Assembly: GCF_001514205.1 (NCBI RefSeq)
Contig: NZ_KQ948763.1
Location: 1-64,000 of the forward strand
Origin: Streptomyces griseoruber
GTDB taxonomy: Bacteria > Actinomycetota > Actinomycetes > Streptomycetales > Streptomycetaceae
Length of the DNA: 64,000 bases
Direction: 5' to 3'
This document shows positions 44,114 through 53,814 of this stretch, piece after piece. Every line of letters begins with the position of its first letter. The first letter of the stretch is position 1. The notes beneath the pieces were generated by a model that saw only the letters and a program-made list of their open reading frames with translations, was not told the origin of the DNA and did not search any database. The translations under genes were made by a program, and so were the position numbers.

Positions 44114-44671
44114 CTACTCGGCCGGTGGCTCGCCCACCACCCACCACTCGTCCACATCGGCCTCTTCGAGCTGACGCAGGAGTTCGTCGACCATGCGCCC
44201 CAGGTCGGCCTCGATCGAATCGGCGGGGAGAGTCGCCCGCTGGCCTTGTGTGGCGTACCAGTACTCCCGGACGACAGGGTTCTGCAGCAGACCGCGCATC
44301 CGGCCGTGGAACTCCTCGCGGCTGAGGTTGCCGATGCGGTGGTAGAAGAGCAGGTTCGTGTACAAGGCGTTGGCGAAGAGGTATTGCCGTCGCTTCTGGG
44401 GTGACGCCGGCACCTCGAAGATGTCCAGCACTTCGGCCAGCTCGGGGCTGTCGATCGCCTTGCTGAGCAGTTCCCAGTGCAGCCGCTGCTGATGGGCGAG
44501 GTTCGTGTGGGCCGGCGCCGCGACCGCCTGCTCCAGGCGCTCGAGTCGGGTGCGCAGCGCGTTGAGGGTGTTCCGCTGGACGGTCAGTGCTGCGAGGGCC
44601 CCGGCCGCGATGCCGAGGCCCGCCGCAGCGACGGGAGCGAGTCCCCGCATCCGAGACTTCCGTGTGGCCAT
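44114..44671 (-). CDS. DUF6082-like membrane-anchored protein
   Basis: This 185-residue protein starts at ATG 44671 with GGGGG upstream. It has one N-terminal membrane helix (LAPVAAAGLGIAAGALAALTV), a short coiled coil (LNALRTRLERLEQAV), then a helical domain with LFANALYTNLLFYHRIGNLSREEFHGRMRGLLQNPVVREYW, the pattern of DUF6082. Related genes are common and multicopy in Streptomyces; no function is known. It is probably anchored with the helical domain in the cytoplasm. The family name is from memory. Confidence 0.7.
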   Translation of the reverse strand: MATRKSRMRGLAPVAAAGLGIAAGALAALTVQRNTLNALRTRLERLEQAVAAPAHTNLAHQQRLHWELLSKAIDSPELAEVLDIFEVPASPQKRRQYLFANALYTNLLFYHRIGNLSREEFHGRMRGLLQNPVVREYWYATQGQRATLPADSIEADLGRMVDELLRQLEEADVDEWWVVGEPPAE

Positions 44672-44992
44672 GTCAACCCCCGAATCAGGCGGCCGTGCGC
44701 CGGTCGTCGGGGTGCGGGTGGAGTGACGGGGACCGGCGAGCGGTGGGCGGCGCTTGCCGTCTCCCAGGGTGCCGAGCCGCTCTGATCGGCGGGGGAGGCG
44801 GAGGGGAGGCGCACGGAGGGAAGCGAGGGTCGCACGCCAGGGCGCCTTGCCAGACGTCTGCCCCGCAAGTGCTGCTAACAATCGTTCACTTCGGGGGGAT
44901 TCGGTGGACTCGTATCCTGGGGCGCGTTCCATCGTCGTACGCGCTCCGCAGCCGTGAGCCGGGGTGCGCGCAGGTGTCAGAGAGGTCGCACG
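44672..44992. other. Divergent intergenic region
   Basis: This is a 321-base gap between the DUF6082-like gene and cobW. It must hold both promoters. GTATCCT at about 44930, 60 bases before the cobW start, is a possible -10 element. I looked for a Zur-type box and saw none. Confidence 0.35.
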
Positions 44993-46114
44993 GTGACGCA
45001 GAGCCGCACTCCGCAGCAGATCCCGGTCGTCGTACTCGCCGGATTCCTCGGCTCCGGCAAGACGACCCTGCTGAACCATCTCCTGCACCGCAGCGGGGGC
45101 AGCCGCATCGGGGCGATCGTCAACGACTTCGGAGCGATCGAGATCGACGCCATGGCCGTGGCCGGCGCACTCGGCGACTCCACCGTCTCCCTCGGCAACG
45201 GCTGTCTGTGCTGTGCCGTCGACACGAGCGAGCTCGACGTCTATCTGGAGCGGCTCGCCCACCCCGACACCGGCATCGACGTCATCGTCATCGAGGCCAG
45301 CGGTCTCGCCGAACCCGAGGAACTGGTGCGGATGGTGCTCGCCAGCGAGCATCCGGGGATCGTGTACGGAGGTCTCGTCGAGGTCGTCGACGCCGCCGAG
45401 TTCGACGACACCCGCACCAGGCACCCCGGGGTCGACCGGCATCTCGCCCTCGCCGACCTGGTCGTCGTCAACAAGATCGACCGCGCTCCGCACGCCGGGC
45501 ACGTCCTGGACCTCGTCCGCTCGCTCACCGACCGCGCGGCCGTCGTCCCGGCGACGTACGGCCGGGTCGACCCGGAGTTCCTCTTCGACTGCCGGCCCAG
45601 CGAGGAGCGCATCGGGCAGCTGTCCTTCGACGACCTGCACGGGCACGACGGCCATGACGGCCATGACGGCGACGACGGCCACGACGGCGGCTACGGTCGT
45701 GACCGCCACGACGAACGGCACCAGGGGCATCTGCACGCCGCCTACGACAGCGTCTCCTTCGTCTCCGAAGTCCCCCTCGACCCCCGCCGGTTGATGGCCT
45801 TCCTCGACAGCAGGCCCGAGGGGCTCTACCGGATCAAGGGGTACGTCGACTTCGGCGCGCACGACGCCCTGAACCGCTACGCCGTGCACGCCGTCGGCCG
45901 CTTCCTGCGCTTCTACCCGCAGGGCTGGGGCGCCGCCGAGGACCGCCTCACCCAGCTCGTCCTCATCGGCACCGGCATCGACGCCGAGACCCTCGGCAAG
46001 GAACTGGCGGCGTGCAGGAGCGACGCCCCGCACGCCGACGAGCACGGCATGTGGGGCGTCCTGCGCTACGTACAGGACCCGGACGGTACGTCGGATCCCG
46101 GGGAACCGGCCTAG
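44993..46114 (+). CDS. CobW/YjiA-family metal-binding GTPase
   Basis: This 373-residue G3E GTPase starts at GTG 44993 with AGAGAGG upstream. P-loop GFLGSGKTTLLNH, metal site GNGCLCCAVD (the CxCC motif), switch EASGLAEPEELV and guanine site VVNKIDRA are intact. Between the GTPase and CobW C-terminal domains is a His/Asp-rich loop at about residues 218-248 (HDGHDGHDGDDGHDG), which could store or pass zinc or cobalt. Such proteins deliver metals to apo-enzymes. The target is unknown. It converges with parC; the two stop codons overlap in one CTAG. Confidence 0.88.
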   Translation: MTQSRTPQQIPVVVLAGFLGSGKTTLLNHLLHRSGGSRIGAIVNDFGAIEIDAMAVAGALGDSTVSLGNGCLCCAVDTSELDVYLERLAHPDTGIDVIVIEASGLAEPEELVRMVLASEHPGIVYGGLVEVVDAAEFDDTRTRHPGVDRHLALADLVVVNKIDRAPHAGHVLDLVRSLTDRAAVVPATYGRVDPEFLFDCRPSEERIGQLSFDDLHGHDGHDGHDGDDGHDGGYGRDRHDERHQGHLHAAYDSVSFVSEVPLDPRRLMAFLDSRPEGLYRIKGYVDFGAHDALNRYAVHAVGRFLRFYPQGWGAAEDRLTQLVLIGTGIDAETLGKELAACRSDAPHADEHGMWGVLRYVQDPDGTSDPGEPA

Positions 46115-48567
46115 ACCGGGCCCGCCACCACGCCCACCGTCTTCGGCAGGGAGACGCCCGAGCCGTCGCGGCGCGGGTCCATCTCGGGCAGTTCGGCCGG
46201 CATGCCGTTCTTCTGGGCGGCCTTCGCCGGGACCGGGCCCGCCCAGGCGAAGGACAGGCAGTCCTCGCCCTTCAGGAACCGCTGGCAGCGCACTCCGCCG
46301 GTGGCGCGGCCCTTGCGCGGGTACTGGTCGAACGGGGTCAGCTTGGCCGTCGTCTGGACCGAGTCGTCCAGCGTGCCGCGCGAGCCGGCGACCGTGAAGA
46401 CCACCGCGTCCACCGACGGGTCCACCGCCGTGAACGAGATCACCTTCACGCCCTCGGCGAGCTTGATGCCCGCCATGCCGCCCGCCGGACGTCCCTGCGG
46501 ACGCACCTGCGCCGCCTGGTAGCGCAGCAACTGGGCGTCGTCGGTGATGAAGACCAGGTCCTCCTCGCCGGTGCGCAGCTCGATCGCGCCGACGATCCGG
46601 TCGCCCTCCTTGAGGGTGATGACCTCCAGCTCCTCCTTGTTGGACGGATAGTCGGGCACCACCCGCTTGACCACGCCCTGTTCCGTGCCGAGCGCCAGAC
46701 CGGGCGAGGACTCGTCGAGCGTGATGAGGCAGACCAGCGTCTCGTCGCCCTCCAGGGAGACGAACTCCGTCAGCGGGGCACCCCCCGCGAGGTTCGGCGC
46801 CGACACCGTGTCCGGCAGCTGCGGCAGGTCGACGACGTTGATCCGCAGCAGCCGGCCCGCCGAGGTGACCGCGCCGATCTCCCCGCGCGCGGTGGCCGGT
46901 ACCGCCGAGACGATCACGTCGTGCTTGGCGCGCTTGCCGTCGTCGTCACCGGTGAAGGGCTCGCCGTTCGCCGTACGGGCCAGCAGCCCCGTGGACGACA
47001 GCAGGACCCGGCACGGGTCGTCCGCGACCTGCAGCGGTACGGCGGCGGCCGGGGCGCCGGACGACTCCAGCAGGACCGTACGCCGCTCGGTGCCGAACTT
47101 CTTGGCCACCGCGGCCAGTTCGGACGAGACCAGCTTGCGCAGCTCCGCGTCCGAGTCCAGGATCCGGGTCAGCTCCGCGATCTCCGCGTTGAGCCGCTCC
47201 TTCTCCGCCTCCAGCTCGATGCGGTCGAACCTGGTGAGGCGGCGCAGCGGGGTGTCGAGGATGTACTGGGTCTGGATCTCGGAGAGCGAGAAACGCTCCA
47301 TGAGGCGCTGCTTCGCCTCCGCGCTGTTGTCGCTGGAGCGGATCAGCCGGATGACCTCGTCGATGTCGACGAGGGCCGTCAGCAGGCCCTCCACCAGGTG
47401 CAGCCGGTCGCGGCGCTTGCCGCGGCGGAACTCGCTGCGCCGGCGGACCACGTCGAAGCGGTGGTCGAGATAGACCTCCAGGAGCTCCTTGAGGCCGAGC
47501 GTCAGCGGCTGGCCGTCCACCAGTGCCACGTTGTTGATGCCGAAGGACTCCTCCATCGGCGTCAGCTTGTAGAGCTGCTCCAGGACGGCCTCCGGCACGA
47601 AGCCGTTCTTGATCTCGATGACCAGGCGCAGGCCGTGCGCACGGTCGGTGAGGTCCTTGACGTCGGCGATGCCCTGGATCTTCTTCGAACCGACCAGGTC
47701 CTTGATCTTGGCGATGACCTTCTCGGGGCCGACCGTGAACGGCAGCTCCGTGACCACCAGGCCCTTGCGGCGGGCCGTCACCGTCTCCACTGCGACCGTG
47801 GCGCGGATCTTGAAGGTGCCGCGGCCCGTCTCGTAGGCGTCGCGGACGCCGGACAGGCCGACGATCCGGCCGCCGGTGGGCAGATCCGGCCCCGGGACGA
47901 ACTTCATCAGGGTGTCCAGATCCGCGTTGGGGTAGCGGATCAGGTGCCGGGCGGCCGCGACGACCTCGCCCAGGTTGTGCGGCGGCATGTTCGTGGCCAT
48001 GCCGACCGCGATCCCGGACGCGCCGTTGACCAGCAGGTTCGGGAAGGCGGCGGGCAGCGCCACCGGCTCCTGCTCCTGGCCGTCGTAGTTCGGCGCGAAG
48101 TCGACCGTGTCCTCGTCGATCGACTCCGTCATCAGGCTCGTCGCCTCGGCCTGACGGCACTCGGTGTACCGCATGGCGGCCGGCGGGTCGTCGTTGCCCA
48201 GGGAACCGAAGTTGCCGTGGCCGTCGACCAGCGGCACGCGCATGGAGAACGGCTGCGCCATGCGCACCAGGGCGTCGTAGATCGACGAGTCGCCGTGCGG
48301 GTGCAGCTTGCCCATGACCTCGCCGACGACGCGGGCGCACTTCACATAGCCGCGGTCGGGGCGCAGGCCCATCTCGTTCATCTGGTAGACGATGCGACGG
48401 TGGACCGGCTTGAGTCCGTCGCGGGCGTCGGGCAGGGCGCGGGAGTAGATGACCGAGTACGCGTACTCGAGGAAGGAGCCCTGCATCTCGTCGACGACGT
48501 CGATGTCGAGGATCCGCTCCTCGTACGAGTCGTCGGGCGGCGGGGTCTTCGTGCTGCGGCGGGCCAT
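46111..48567 (-). CDS. parC: DNA topoisomerase IV subunit A
   Basis: This 818-residue protein starts at ATG 48567 ([13 protein letters not shown]). The cleavage domain holds the quinolone-region helix [20 protein letters not shown] near 90 and catalytic Tyr about 135 in AAMRYTECR. The C-terminal beta-pinwheel has a degenerate GyrA box ([12 protein letters not shown] near 750 instead of QRRGGKG), which argues for topoisomerase IV rather than gyrase. It works with the ParE encoded at 26563-28686, some 20 kb away on the opposite strand, to separate chromosomes. It is divergent from the M16 peptidase genes. Confidence 0.93.
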   Translation of the reverse strand: MARRSTKTPPPDDSYEERILDIDVVDEMQGSFLEYAYSVIYSRALPDARDGLKPVHRRIVYQMNEMGLRPDRGYVKCARVVGEVMGKLHPHGDSSIYDALVRMAQPFSMRVPLVDGHGNFGSLGNDDPPAAMRYTECRQAEATSLMTESIDEDTVDFAPNYDGQEQEPVALPAAFPNLLVNGASGIAVGMATNMPPHNLGEVVAAARHLIRYPNADLDTLMKFVPGPDLPTGGRIVGLSGVRDAYETGRGTFKIRATVAVETVTARRKGLVVTELPFTVGPEKVIAKIKDLVGSKKIQGIADVKDLTDRAHGLRLVIEIKNGFVPEAVLEQLYKLTPMEESFGINNVALVDGQPLTLGLKELLEVYLDHRFDVVRRRSEFRRGKRRDRLHLVEGLLTALVDIDEVIRLIRSSDNSAEAKQRLMERFSLSEIQTQYILDTPLRRLTRFDRIELEAEKERLNAEIAELTRILDSDAELRKLVSSELAAVAKKFGTERRTVLLESSGAPAAAVPLQVADDPCRVLLSSTGLLARTANGEPFTGDDDGKRAKHDVIVSAVPATARGEIGAVTSAGRLLRINVVDLPQLPDTVSAPNLAGGAPLTEFVSLEGDETLVCLITLDESSPGLALGTEQGVVKRVVPDYPSNKEELEVITLKEGDRIVGAIELRTGEEDLVFITDDAQLLRYQAAQVRPQGRPAGGMAGIKLAEGVKVISFTAVDPSVDAVVFTVAGSRGTLDDSVQTTAKLTPFDQYPRKGRATGGVRCQRFLKGEDCLSFAWAGPVPAKAAQKNGMPAELPEMDPRRDGSGVSLPKTVGVVAGPV

Positions 48568-48835
48568 CGCTGCCGGCTCCTTGCTGAGGCGTGTGACGGA
48601 TTCTGACGCGGTCCATTGTGGACCGTGGCACTGACAAGACGGGCCCAGGACCCCGGCCCTCTCATGATTGCCCGCAGGGTACGTCATGTCCGTTCCGGCT
48701 CGGCGTCCCGGATTCTCGCTCTCGGCGTACGGCCCCCGGGAACTTCGCCGACCCACCGCGCGCTTGCATACAGTGACAGGACCGGCAGGAAACACGCGGT
48801 TCGCACGACCGCGTCCGCGATCGGAAGGGACGTAC

Positions 48836-50185
48836 ATGCCCATGGGTCACACGGCCACAGACCAGGCAGGCACCGGGGGCCTGACAGCGACCGAGCACCG
48901 CCTGGCCAACGGCCTTCGCGTGGTGCTCTCCGAGGACCACCTGACCCCCGTCGCGGCGGTGTGCCTGTGGTACGACGTCGGCTCCCGCCACGAAGTCAAG
49001 GGCCGCACCGGCCTGGCTCACCTTTTCGAGCACCTCATGTTCCAGGGCTCCGCCCAGGTCAAGGGCAACGGCCACTTCGAGCTGGTCCAGGGCGCCGGCG
49101 GCTCGCTCAACGGCACCACCAGCTTCGAGCGCACCAACTACTTCGAGACCATGCCCACCCACCAGCTGGAGCTCGCCCTCTGGCTGGAGGCCGACCGCAT
49201 GGGCTCCCTCCTCGCCGCCCTGGACGACGAGTCCATGGAGAACCAGCGCGACGTCGTCAAGAACGAACGCCGCCAGCGCTACGACAACGTGCCGTACGGC
49301 ACCGCCTTCGAGAAGCTGACCGCCCTCGCCTACCCGGACGGTCACCCCTACCACCACACGCCGATCGGCTCGATGGCCGACCTGGACGCGGCGACGCTGG
49401 AGGACGCGCGCGCGTTCTTCCGCACGTACTACGCGCCCAACAACGCCGTGCTGTCCGTCGTCGGCGACATCGACCCCGAGCAGACGCTCGCCTGGATCGA
49501 GAAGTACTTCGGCTCCATCGCCTCGCACGACGGCAAGCCCGAGCCGCGCGACGGCACCCTGCCCGACGTCATCGGCGAGCAGCTGCGCGAGGTCGTCGAG
49601 GAGGAGGTCCCGGCCCGCGCGCTGATGGCCGCCTACCGTCTGCCGCAGGACGGCACGCGCGCGTGCGACGCGGTCGACCTGGCGCTCACCGTCCTGGGCG
49701 GCGGCGAGTCCTCCCGCCTGTACAACCGGCTGGTGCGCCGCGACCGTACGGCCGTCGCGGCCGGCTTCGGGCTGCTGCGGCTCGCCGGGGCGCCCTCCCT
49801 GGGCTGGCTGGACGTGAAGACGTCCGGGGACGTCGAGGTGCCCGTCATCGAGACCGCCATCGACGAGGAGCTCGCCCGGTTCGCCGAGGAGGGCCCCACG
49901 GCCGAGGAGATGGAGCGCGCCCAGGCCCAGTTGGAGCGCGAGTGGCTCGACCGGCTCGGCACCGTCGCCGGCCGCGCGGACGAACTGTGCCGGTTCGCCG
50001 TCCTGTTCGGCGATCCGCAGCTCGCGCTCACCGCGGTCCAGCGCGTCCTGGACATCACGCCCGAGGAGGTGCGGGAGGTCGCCCAGGCCCGCCTGCGCCC
50101 CGACAACCGCGCGGTCCTCGTCTACGAGCCGACCGCCCCCGAAGCCCCCGCCGACCAGGACGAGAACGAGGAGGCGGCCCAGTGA
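48836..50185 (+). CDS. M16-family zinc peptidase, catalytic member
   Basis: This 449-residue protease starts at ATG 48836 with GGAAGGGA upstream. The inverted zinc motif HxxEH is in GLAHLFEHLMFQGS near residues 62-66, and the third ligand Glu lies in ENQRDVVKNERRQRY. The second M16 lobe has GGGESSRLYNRLVRRDRTAVAAG. It has no signal peptide, so it is probably cytoplasmic. It forms a pair with the next gene, whose product lacks the zinc motif; such pairs form heterodimers in which one subunit cuts and the other binds peptide. Confidence 0.9.
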   Translation: MPMGHTATDQAGTGGLTATEHRLANGLRVVLSEDHLTPVAAVCLWYDVGSRHEVKGRTGLAHLFEHLMFQGSAQVKGNGHFELVQGAGGSLNGTTSFERTNYFETMPTHQLELALWLEADRMGSLLAALDDESMENQRDVVKNERRQRYDNVPYGTAFEKLTALAYPDGHPYHHTPIGSMADLDAATLEDARAFFRTYYAPNNAVLSVVGDIDPEQTLAWIEKYFGSIASHDGKPEPRDGTLPDVIGEQLREVVEEEVPARALMAAYRLPQDGTRACDAVDLALTVLGGGESSRLYNRLVRRDRTAVAAGFGLLRLAGAPSLGWLDVKTSGDVEVPVIETAIDEELARFAEEGPTAEEMERAQAQLEREWLDRLGTVAGRADELCRFAVLFGDPQLALTAVQRVLDITPEEVREVAQARLRPDNRAVLVYEPTAPEAPADQDENEEAAQ

Positions 50186-51570
50186 CCGAGCTCGCCACGA
50201 TGGACTTCCACCCCCAGCCCCGGGCGGGCGAGGCCAGGCCGTGGGCGTTCCCGGCGCCCGAACGCGGCACGCTGGACAACGGCCTGACCGTCCTGCACTG
50301 CCACCGTCCCGGCCAGCAGGTCGTCGCCGTGGAGGTCCTCCTCGACGCGCCCCTGGACGCCGAACCGTCGGGCCTGGACGGCGTCGCCACGATCATGGCG
50401 CGCGCGTTCACCGAGGGCACCGACCGGCACTCCGCCGAGGAGTTCGCCGCCGAGCTGGAGCGCTGCGGCGCCACCCTCGACGCGCACGCCGACCATTCCG
50501 GGGTCCGGATCAGCCTGGAGGTGCCCGCCTCCCGGCTGCCCAAGGCGCTCGGCCTGCTCGCCGACGCCCTGCGGGCGCCCGCCTTCGCCGACAGTGAGGT
50601 CGAGCGTCTCGTCCACAACCGGCTGGACGAGATCCCGCACGAGCTGGCCAACCCCTCCCGCCGAGCCGCCAAGGAGCTCTCCAAGGAGCTGTTCCCGGCC
50701 GCCGTGCGCATGTCGCGGCCCCGCCAGGGCACCGCGGAGACGGTCGAGAAGATCGACTCCGCCGCCGTACGGGCCTTCTACGAGCGGCACGTCCGGCCGG
50801 CCACGTCCACCGCGGTCGTCGTCGGCGACCTCACGGGTGTCGACCTGGCCGCGCTCCTGGGCGAGACCCTGGGCGCCTGGACGGGCTCCCCGGCCCCCCG
50901 GCGGCCCGTCCCGCCGGTGACCGCCGACGACACCGGCCGCGTCGTCATCGTGGACCGCCCCGGTGCCGTCCAGACGCAGTTGCTCATCGGCCGGATCGGC
51001 GCCGACCGGCACGCGCGCGTGTGGGCCGCCCAGGTCCTCGGCACGTACTGCCTCGGCGGCACCCTGACCTCCCGGCTGGACCGCGTGCTGCGCGAGGAGA
51101 AGGGCTACACGTACGGAGTGCGCGCCTTCGGGCAGGTCCTGCGCTCCGCCCCGGACGGCTCGGGCGCCGCGCTGCTGGCCATCAGCGGTTCCGTCGACAC
51201 GCCGAACACCGGTCCCGCCCTGGACGACCTGTGGAAGGTGCTGCGCACCCTCGCGGCCGAGGGCCTCACGGACGCCGAGCGCGATGTCGCCGTGCAGAAC
51301 CTGGTGGGTGTGGCGCCGTTGAAGTACGAGACCGCGGCGGCCGTCGCGGGCACGCTGGCCGACCAGGTCGAGCAGTTCCTGCCCGACGACTACCAGGCCA
51401 CGCTCTACCAGCAGCTCGCCGCGACCGGCACGGTCGAGGCCACCGCGGCGGCCGTGAGCGCCTTCCCGGTGGACCGTCTGGTGACCGTCCTCGTCGGTGA
51501 CGCCGCGCAGATCAAGGAGCCCGTCGAGGCGCTCGGGATCGGCGAAGTCACCGTCGTTCCCGCCGAGTAG
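50182..51570 (+). CDS. M16-family peptidase-like protein, non-catalytic partner
   Basis: This 462-residue protein starts at GTG 50182, overlapping the previous stop (GTGA). It has both M16 lobes, but the HxxEH site is replaced by GVATIMARAFTEG, so it cannot bind zinc there. The substrate-holding Arg/Tyr motif of the second lobe is kept (GGTLTSRLDRVLREEKGYTYG). It is the expected partner of the catalytic subunit encoded just upstream, as in mitochondrial processing peptidase. A large hairpin follows at 51594. Confidence 0.9.
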   Translation: MTELATMDFHPQPRAGEARPWAFPAPERGTLDNGLTVLHCHRPGQQVVAVEVLLDAPLDAEPSGLDGVATIMARAFTEGTDRHSAEEFAAELERCGATLDAHADHSGVRISLEVPASRLPKALGLLADALRAPAFADSEVERLVHNRLDEIPHELANPSRRAAKELSKELFPAAVRMSRPRQGTAETVEKIDSAAVRAFYERHVRPATSTAVVVGDLTGVDLAALLGETLGAWTGSPAPRRPVPPVTADDTGRVVIVDRPGAVQTQLLIGRIGADRHARVWAAQVLGTYCLGGTLTSRLDRVLREEKGYTYGVRAFGQVLRSAPDGSGAALLAISGSVDTPNTGPALDDLWKVLRTLAAEGLTDAERDVAVQNLVGVAPLKYETAAAVAGTLADQVEQFLPDDYQATLYQQLAATGTVEATAAAVSAFPVDRLVTVLVGDAAQIKEPVEALGIGEVTVVPAE

Positions 51571-51593
51571 ACGCCGGGAGACACGGACGTGCT

Positions 51594-51644
51594 GCGGCCC
51601 CGGGACGACGGAGGTGTCCTCCCGGGGTGTCGTGCCGGGGCCGC
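51594..51644 (+). terminator. Terminator after the M16 gene pair
   Basis: GCGGCCCCGG pairs with CCGGGGCCGC; the stem continues with ACGAC/GTCGT and GGAGG/CCTCC, 24 bases after the stop. Confidence 0.8.
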
Positions 51645-51809
51645 AAGATGTCCGAATTCATGCGGAGGTTGTGTGTCTGTACTGTGGCGTGCGCTACAAA
51701 AACCGTGATCCGTTTGAGGATTGATAACGGTCCCGCATACCGTCGGCCCGGCTGTTCGTCAGGCACCGCGCCGCATCCGCGGCACCGGACAGTCATCGCC
51801 GAGTCCCCG

Positions 51810-51936
51810 TACGGCGCGAGCCAGGGGAGCCGGGGACCCATGAAGTCCCTGGGGTGAATCGGGCGCCCGCGCGTGAGCGAGGGGGTCCGTAGGAGACCTT
51901 CCTGCTCCGAACCCGTCAGCTAACCCGGTAGGCGAG
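51810..51936 (+). ncRNA. c-di-AMP (ydaO-yuaA) riboswitch
   Basis: The conserved core is easily read: GGGGTGAATC, then GTCCGTAGGAGACCTTCCTG, then CCGAACCCGTCAGCTAACCC and GGTAGGCG. The order and spacing are those of the ydaO class, which binds cyclic di-AMP and usually turns off downstream genes. In Streptomyces it regularly precedes wall-lytic enzymes, as here. The 5' and 3' limits are approximate. Confidence 0.92.
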
Positions 51937-51959
51937 AAGGAAGGAAAGGACCGCTCGTC

Positions 51960-52703
51960 TTGGCGTACACCTGCGCCACCGGGAAGCATCGCCGGCCCAG
52001 CCGGATGCAGCGCACCACCGTCCGCGCGGCGGGTTTCGCGGCGCTGACCACCACCGGTGTCATGGCCACCGTCGCCTCCACCCCGGCACTCGCCGCGGAG
52101 CCGACCCCCGAGCAGACCGGGCTGATCCCGGTCGTCACCGCCGGCGAGGCCGTCGCCGAACAGGTCGACGACCAGGTCGCCGTGCAGAAGAAGGCCGCCT
52201 TCGAGGAGGCCGCGCGCGAGGCCGCCGCCAAGAAGGCCGCGGAGGAGCGCGAGGCACGCGTGCGTGCCGCCCGTGAGGCCGAGCGCAAGCGTCTGAACGC
52301 CTTCGTGCTGCCGATCACCGGCTCCTACGTCTCCACCGGCTACCACGCGAGCAGCTCGCTGTGGTCCTCCGGCAGCCACACCGGCATCGACTTCCACGCC
52401 GCCAGCGGCACCCCCGTGCACGCGGTCGGCCTCGGCACCGTCGTCGAGGCGGGCTGGGGCGGGTCGTACGGCAACCAGGTCGTCATCAAGATGAACGACG
52501 GCACGTACACCCAGTACGGTCACCTGTCCTCCATCGGGGTCTCGGTGGGCCAGCAGGTCACCCCTGGGCAGCAGATCGGCCTGTCCGGCGCGACCGGCAA
52601 CGTCACCGGCCCGCATCTGCACTTCGAGGCCCGTACGACGGCGGAGTACGGCTCCGACATCGACCCGGTCGCCTACCTCCGCCAGCACGGCGTCAACGTC
52701 TGA
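51960..52703 (+). CDS. Secreted M23-family peptidoglycan endopeptidase
   Basis: This 247-residue protein starts at TTG 51960, with GGAAAGGA ten bases upstream. The signal peptide ends near residue 46 (ASTPALAAEP). A charged alpha-helical segment follows (KKAAFEEAAREAAAKKAAEE, about residues 73-115). The M23 (LytM) domain has zinc ligands in SHTGIDFHA and GPHLHFEA and should cut peptide cross-bridges of the wall. Control by the c-di-AMP riboswitch links it to osmotic state, growth and germination. A terminator follows. Confidence 0.92.
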   Translation: MAYTCATGKHRRPSRMQRTTVRAAGFAALTTTGVMATVASTPALAAEPTPEQTGLIPVVTAGEAVAEQVDDQVAVQKKAAFEEAAREAAAKKAAEEREARVRAAREAERKRLNAFVLPITGSYVSTGYHASSSLWSSGSHTGIDFHAASGTPVHAVGLGTVVEAGWGGSYGNQVVIKMNDGTYTQYGHLSSIGVSVGQQVTPGQQIGLSGATGNVTGPHLHFEARTTAEYGSDIDPVAYLRQHGVNV

Positions 52704-52728
52704 CGCCACCCGGCGACACCGCGTTTCG

Positions 52729-52753
52729 AGCCCCGGCCCCAGCGGCCGGGGCT
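52729..52753 (+). terminator. M23 gene terminator
   Basis: AGCCCCGGCC pairs with GGCCGGGGCT around a 5-base loop, followed by TTTC. Confidence 0.85.
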
Positions 52754-52902
52754 TTCGCCGTTTTCGGCACCCCGCTGTCCAAAAAATATCCCTGGATTCC
52801 GGTCCGCCGTCGGAAATTCCGGCTCATTGCAATAGAGTCACGGAACACACGTCAATCGGCGGAGCTCGGCGACGTTTCACGGGGATTAAGACGGAGGCGG
52901 TC

Positions 52903-53598
52903 ATGCGTATTCCGGCGCACTCGGTGTGCACGGCCATCCGGGACGACATCGTCGCGGGTGTCTACGAGCGCGGCAGCCGCCTCACGGAGGAACTCCTCGC
53001 CCGCCGCTACGGCGTCTCCCGCGTCCCCGTCCGGGAGGCGCTGCGCACCCTGGAGGCCGAGGGTTTCGTCGTCACCCGGCGGCACGCGGGCGCGTGCGTC
53101 GCGGAGCCGACCGAGCAGGAGGCGGCCGACCTGCTGGAGATGCGCATGCTCCTGGAGCCGCTGGGTGCCGCCCGGGCCGCCCAGCGGCGCACCGAGGCGC
53201 ATCTGAAGGTGCTGCGCGGCCTCGTCCGGCTGGGCCAGGAGCGGGCCCGCAGGGGCAACAGCGAGGATCTGCGCTCACTGGGCGGCTGGTTCCACGAGAC
53301 GCTCGCCCAGGCCTCCGGAAGCCACGCCCTGACGTCGATGCTCACCCAGCTCCGCCACAAGATCGCCTGGATGTACGCGGTGGAGGCGCCCGCCGACCCC
53401 GTGGAGTCCTGGGCCGAGCACGGCGCGATCGTGGACGCGGTGGCGCGCGGCGACCAGGAGCGCGCGCGGACGGTCACGGCGCTGCACACGGAGCGCGCGA
53501 CGGTCGTCCACCGGCTGCGGTTCGCCGGCGGCGCGGACCGCGCCGACCGTGTGAGGACTTCGCAACCTCCCGTAAACATGACGGGCCTGCGGCATTAA
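52903..53598 (+). CDS. GntR-family (FCD) transcriptional regulator
   Basis: This 231-residue regulator has a winged helix in residues 5-70 (AIRDDIVAGVYERGSRLTEELL, then YGVSRVPVREALRTLEAEGFV) and an FCD effector domain beyond (LEMRMLLEPLGAARAAQRR, DLRSLGGWFHETLAQASGSHAL, with later His in ESWAEHGAIVDAVARGDQ that could bind metal). The effector is probably a carboxylate. It lies between the M23 gene and ptsH, the usual place in Streptomyces, and is monocistronic. The upstream 100 bases are relatively AT-rich and likely hold the promoter. Targets unknown. Confidence 0.9.
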   Translation: MRIPAHSVCTAIRDDIVAGVYERGSRLTEELLARRYGVSRVPVREALRTLEAEGFVVTRRHAGACVAEPTEQEAADLLEMRMLLEPLGAARAAQRRTEAHLKVLRGLVRLGQERARRGNSEDLRSLGGWFHETLAQASGSHALTSMLTQLRHKIAWMYAVEAPADPVESWAEHGAIVDAVARGDQERARTVTALHTERATVVHRLRFAGGADRADRVRTSQPPVNMTGLRH

Positions 53599-53771
53599 CA
53601 CGGGAGCCGTATACAAAGAAGGGATATTCGGCGGAGCGGTATTTCCGCTGCCCTTTCCGTGCGCGCCCGAGAATTCTCGAAGGTGCGCATTCGGTGTGCC
53701 CGGATCCGGGTTTCCGGTTATGCCGCCGGTAATCTCGCGGAGCGGCCGCGGAGACAGATGTGGAAAACGGC

Positions 53772-53805
53772 GGGGCCGCGCCACCCTCGAAGGTGACGCG
53801 GCCCC
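53772..53805. terminator. ptsH terminator
   Basis: GGGGCCGCG pairs with CGCGGCCCC, and CACC/GGTG forms the inner stem. It lies ten bases beyond the ptsH stop and between converging genes. Confidence 0.85.
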
Positions 53806-53814
53806 GTGCGTGAC

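Noticed and set aside
46012..48606. 864-codon plus-strand frame over parC
   Set aside because: It is antisense to parC, which has the catalytic Tyr and quinolone-region motifs.
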